The position numbers and the translations under genes are program-made. From Phoronis australis (lineage: Eukaryota; Phoronida; Phoronidae), in assembly GCA_002633005.1 (NCBI GenBank), contig NMRA01000003.1:202129-262128 (forward strand): 60,000 nt of DNA, read 5' to 3'. Positions 58,501 to 60,000 of this stretch are shown here, piece after piece (within the stretch, counting starts at the first letter, position 1; each line of letters starts with the position of its first letter). A model generated the notes under the pieces. It was given only the letters and a program-made list of their open reading frames with translations. It did no database searches and was not told where the DNA came from.

Positions 58501-59023
58501 AAGCTGGGCCTTCATCCAGACGTGTCAACTATTTGGTATGTGAAACACTCATCACTGCCAAGAAGTGCCACAACAGAACACAAATTTGTATTCGTTGAGG
58601 ACAAACATGCAGTTGCGTCTCAATAATGACAATGTCATCAAAACCACTCCAAGAAATCTTTGAAAACTGTTATGAAGTGTATCTAAGATACCTAAGGGTC
58701 AGCATTGGTTTAAAGCAATCGACGCCTACCTTACCATGGTCCATGTTCTCTATTACATTGTTACTTAACTATAACACATAAAAAAGAATTTTCAGAATGA
58801 AATGTGAAAGTACTGTAGATTAACAGTATAATTAGGAGATTCTTCAAGCAGACATGTGGTGCATTACAGTAGTGATGACCGTGAAATATGAAAGATGACA
58901 TATTTGCTAAAGCATCAAAACAAAAGACATTGTAGTCACCTTTTCTGGAACATTCTTGTGCTGTTCATTCAAAGCAGCGTGATTATCACCAAGGTCACTA
59001 CCTGAATCGCTGTGCATACTCAT
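43510..59023 (-). CDS. Annexin with long Gly-Tyr-Pro-rich N-terminal domain (annexin A7/A11 type)
   Basis: Annexins bind acidic phospholipid membranes in a calcium-dependent way; A7/A11-type heads are low-complexity and mediate self-association and partner binding. Coding exons in transcript order are 58940-59023, 57720-58398, 55664-55810, 53825-53919, 53248-53452, 52387-52466, 48779-48949, 45136-45324 and 43510-43635. Total 1776 nt, 591 residues. Residues 29-254 are mostly GYP(P/S/T) repeats; the four-repeat core is about 286-591. The calcium-site pattern G-x-G-T, 38 residues, then D/E holds in three repeats: GLGT 302-305 with Glu344, GAGT 374-377 with Glu416, and GAGT 533-536 with Asp575. 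Repeat 3 reads KWGT (first Gly lost) with Glu500. This exact spacing spans introns, which supports the exon joins. The start ATG at 59023 gives [10 protein letters not shown]; upstream non-coding exons are likely, with an acceptor before 59032 and a possible donor near 59408. The paralogue class was not resolved. Confidence 0.93.
45478..45636 (+). mobile_element. CGGATCC-type element, short copy in first duplicate
   Basis: It begins GCGGATCCAGGATTTTGAGT, has a G-homopolymer, then 'AGAGTATTAGCAAAGATTTTTCCCGTC' and ends with GGCCATGGCCCCCTTGGCCC and 'CCCTCTAAATC'. It lacks the middle of the copy at 40087. The frames running through it (45593-45829 minus and its twin) are not genes. Confidence 0.65.
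46282..46440 (+). mobile_element. CGGATCC-type element, short copy in second duplicate
   Basis: This is the same as the copy at 45478, present because the surrounding 803 bp is duplicated. It is not an independent insertion. Confidence 0.65.
47450..48640 (-). repeat. Highly diverged tandem repeat, unit roughly 330-350 bp
   Basis: Recurring blocks on the plus strand are 'GG.GCA.C..TAGTTGG.CC.ATCTGAAA', 'AGGAATACACCTGCCA' (about 47730 and 48460), 'AATTGCCACT(A/T)' (about 47820, 48240 and 48535) and 'GATACAGAGGCA'. About three to four decayed units occupy the intron between annexin exons 48779 and 45324. The minus-strand frame 47542-47943 in this area has no homology. Confidence 0.5.
49713..51560 (+). 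mobile_element. Decayed, internally deleted Ty3/gypsy-type LTR retroelement
   Basis: A gag-like fragment begins near 49713 ([20 protein letters not shown]). It is followed in another frame by '[15 protein letters not shown]' and in the first frame by '[13 protein letters not shown]', so it is frameshifted. A zinc-knuckle region with '[10 protein letters not shown]' ends at about 50260 and has Ser in place of the last Cys. The protease, reverse transcriptase and most of the integrase are missing. At 50650-50855 an integrase C-terminal segment remains ('[20 protein letters not shown]'), continuing after another frameshift with '[18 protein letters not shown]'. A Pro-rich tail frame (51029-51220), a purine tract (TTGGGGGGAGA, 51300-51310) and an LTR-like AT-rich end with AATAAA near 51550 follow. 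It lies in an annexin intron. Confidence 0.8.
51300..51560 (+). other. Polypurine tract and probable remnant 3' LTR
   Basis: TTGGGGGGAGA is followed by AGAGAATTACGGCATATAAA and about 230 bp ending with a polyadenylation-type AATAAA cluster. The position, directly after the polyprotein remnant, is where a 3' LTR should start. No matching 5' LTR was found before 49700, so the element is truncated or the left LTR has decayed. Confidence 0.5.
51865..51965 (+). repeat. Short GC-rich tandem repeat, unit 32 bp
   Basis: Three consecutive units share GGCGATCAATGGCGGAACCA with 'CT..TGAACCA' (starts near 51872, 51904 and 51936, the last decayed). The surrounding 51640-52000 is unusually GC-rich for this window. 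No gene is seen. Confidence 0.6.
54023..54562. mobile_element. Foldback (long inverted repeat) DNA element
   Basis: The arms are about 90 bp each. The left arm contains ATTGGCGAAGTGGGCAAAAA at 54064 onward, then 'GGTCCG...CAAAAAGTCCGAG...AAAAGTCCAC'. The right arm is its approximate reverse complement ending at 54542, bounded by C/G homopolymer runs and GCTCGA..GA. Six Ns (54042-54047) sit in the left homopolymer. The spacer of about 320 bp has no gene. It is in the annexin intron 53920-55663. Confidence 0.75.
54580..55045 (+). repeat. Pair of diverged direct repeats, about 315 bp apart
   Basis: 'CGGAACACCTCGGGTATT' with a downstream 'TGCGCGTG', 'CACTTCA/CTTCACTCATTA..GCAAGT' and 'ACTTAAAATGG/CACAAAATAGAGAA' series occurs at about 54579-54695 and again at about 54897-55035. 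The origin is unknown. Confidence 0.45.
55811..57719. other. Annexin intron after the GYP exon
   Basis: This 1.9-kb intron contains one CGGATCC-type element (56576-56736). Otherwise nothing was recognised; the minus-strand frame 56719-56946 starts inside that repeat and is not a gene. Confidence 0.5.
56576..56736 (+). mobile_element. CGGATCC-type element, copy with both ends
   Basis: This copy keeps both ends: left 'GGGCGGATACAGGATTTTGAG' and right 'CCCCTCTAAATCCGCGACTGG', whose reverse complement shares the GCGGAT core with the left end. This suggests short terminal inverted repeats. The length is about 160 bp. Confidence 0.6.
57720..58398 (-). repeat. Internally repetitive GYP-coding exon of the annexin gene
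   Basis: The exon is a coding tandem array of short units specifying (S/T)GPGYPPV..HPP(A/S)GYP-type residues. At a larger scale, plus 58045-58165 and 58165-58285 are nearly identical about 120-bp units. Because unit lengths are multiples of three, several other frames on both strands also stay open; those are not genes. Confidence 0.85.
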
Positions 59024-60000
59024 TTTCTATCCTAGAAAATGAATTTTAAAGGGTGCTTTAGAGAAGGCAAAACAAGACTGTATGAATGTGCAAAAGATAC
59101 CGCCTCGGTCATGTCACAGGCTGGGACATGAAAACAAACAGGTTGATTTGGTGAAAGTTAGGCAAGTTTGACATTTGCAGTTAACGCAATGTGCCCTCAA
59201 TTGTGAAAACTGTGGCACTTGTGTTCGTTTTTACTAAGAGACGGCATTCTGTTTTGTTGAAAACAACTTGACTCTCGCTCCTAAACTGCGGTATTTCATA
59301 ATTTAGGGCCTATTCTAGAGTTGGGCTGACTTGTGAATTTGACGACTTGCCGGACTTCACCGGCCACTAAGCTACTCACGCTGAAGGCAGATAGCAAACT
59401 TAGTTACCTGGTCGATTGATGCAAGTTCACGCTCCCGAAAAAGACATACTATTAGATTACTCTGTATCGGAAACATGTAAACACTGATCTCTTGACATAA
59501 GATATAAAAGACCCTCATAGGTTTTGTTTGCCCCTGACACGGACACCCACCTATCAACCTAAGATTCTAAGTGAGCAGCAAACACATTTTTTGAACTTAT
59601 GGTTTACAAGCACGACATTTGGTCCTAAAACCAACCACTGTAAGATCAAACCTAGTACGTCGGTTATAGTGCTTCTTTTAAAGCGTTATATGGCGTAACA
59701 TGATCAGGGGCTAACATAGCAAACACTTGTAACGCCTTCTGGACCGGCAGCCCGAAACATTTATTTTCGAACAGTCCTTCGTTCAGTTGGCCAAATCGGA
59801 AAGTGGCCACCTTTACACTGCCGGCACCAGGGTATATGACTGCTGTCAGTAGTGACGGTGGTTCTGTCTAGGACTGGGGGGCAGCCACCAGACCAGAAAA
59901 TCATAACTACGGTACATTTGGTGCAATTACTTTAACACGCGCTTTTGAAACAGTCCTTAATGCAATATAGCAGGGACCTCGGACCGCACCCTTTCAAAAT
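59024..60000 (-). promoter_or_regulatory. Annexin 5' leader and upstream region
   Basis: Directly upstream of the start codon is an acceptor (minus TTTTCTAG|GATAGAAA before ATG), so an upstream non-coding exon is expected. A minus-strand donor CCAG|GTAACT near 59408 is a candidate for its end. Further upstream, to 60000, no gene was recognised; the frame 59372-59557 has no homology. Confidence 0.35.

Overview
This window is animal nuclear DNA. It is AT-rich, its genes are broken by many GT-AG introns, and it is crowded with tandem repeats, a tRNA-derived SINE, small inverted-repeat DNA elements and a decayed Ty3/gypsy retroelement. Protein resemblance is closest to vertebrate orthologues, so I infer an invertebrate deuterostome (hemichordate, cephalochordate or echinoderm grade). 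The species cannot be fixed from the sequence. Isolated N bases (27157, 30969, 37055, 46170 and 54042-54047) show that it is a draft assembly.

Five protein genes were rebuilt exon by exon from homology plus splice phase. (1) Position 1-4711, plus: the 3' part of a folliculin-interacting protein gene (FNIP1/2), 418 residues visible. (2) 7512-10346, minus: ECSIT, complete at 420 residues. (3) 11764-25390, plus: F8A/HAP40, the huntingtin-associated 40-kDa protein, complete at 313 residues in nine exons. (4) 25900-39400, minus: MBOAT7 (lysophosphatidylinositol acyltransferase), complete at 468 residues in seven exons. (5) 43510-59023, minus: an annexin of the A7/A11 type with a long Gly-Tyr-Pro-rich head, complete at 591 residues in nine coding exons. 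In every gene the exon lengths close in phase to the stop codon.

The layout is convergent FNIP/ECSIT (3' ends close together or overlapping near 7.1-7.2 kb), divergent ECSIT/HAP40 (a probable shared promoter just upstream of 11764), convergent HAP40/MBOAT7 (509 bp between stop codons), then MBOAT7 and annexin in tandem on the minus strand. The genes do not form a pathway, although several touch endolysosomal, mitochondrial or membrane-lipid biology: FNIP with folliculin at lysosomes, HAP40 with huntingtin and Rab5, ECSIT in complex I assembly and Toll signalling, MBOAT7 in phosphatidylinositol remodelling, and annexin in calcium-dependent membrane binding.

Introns and spacers hold the repeats. 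They include a 2.2-kb non-autonomous DNA element with 11-bp perfect terminal inverted repeats in HAP40 intron 1, three copies of one tRNA-derived SINE, several degenerate tandem arrays, a THAP-domain pseudogene, two histone-type 3' stem-loops without a histone gene, a foldback element, and an about 800-bp tandem duplication with an N at its junction that looks like an assembly (haplotype) artefact.

I see no convincing new multi-gene system. The most interesting points are the multi-exon HAP40 gene (intronless in mammals) head to head with ECSIT, the orphan histone-type hairpins, and the repeat families.
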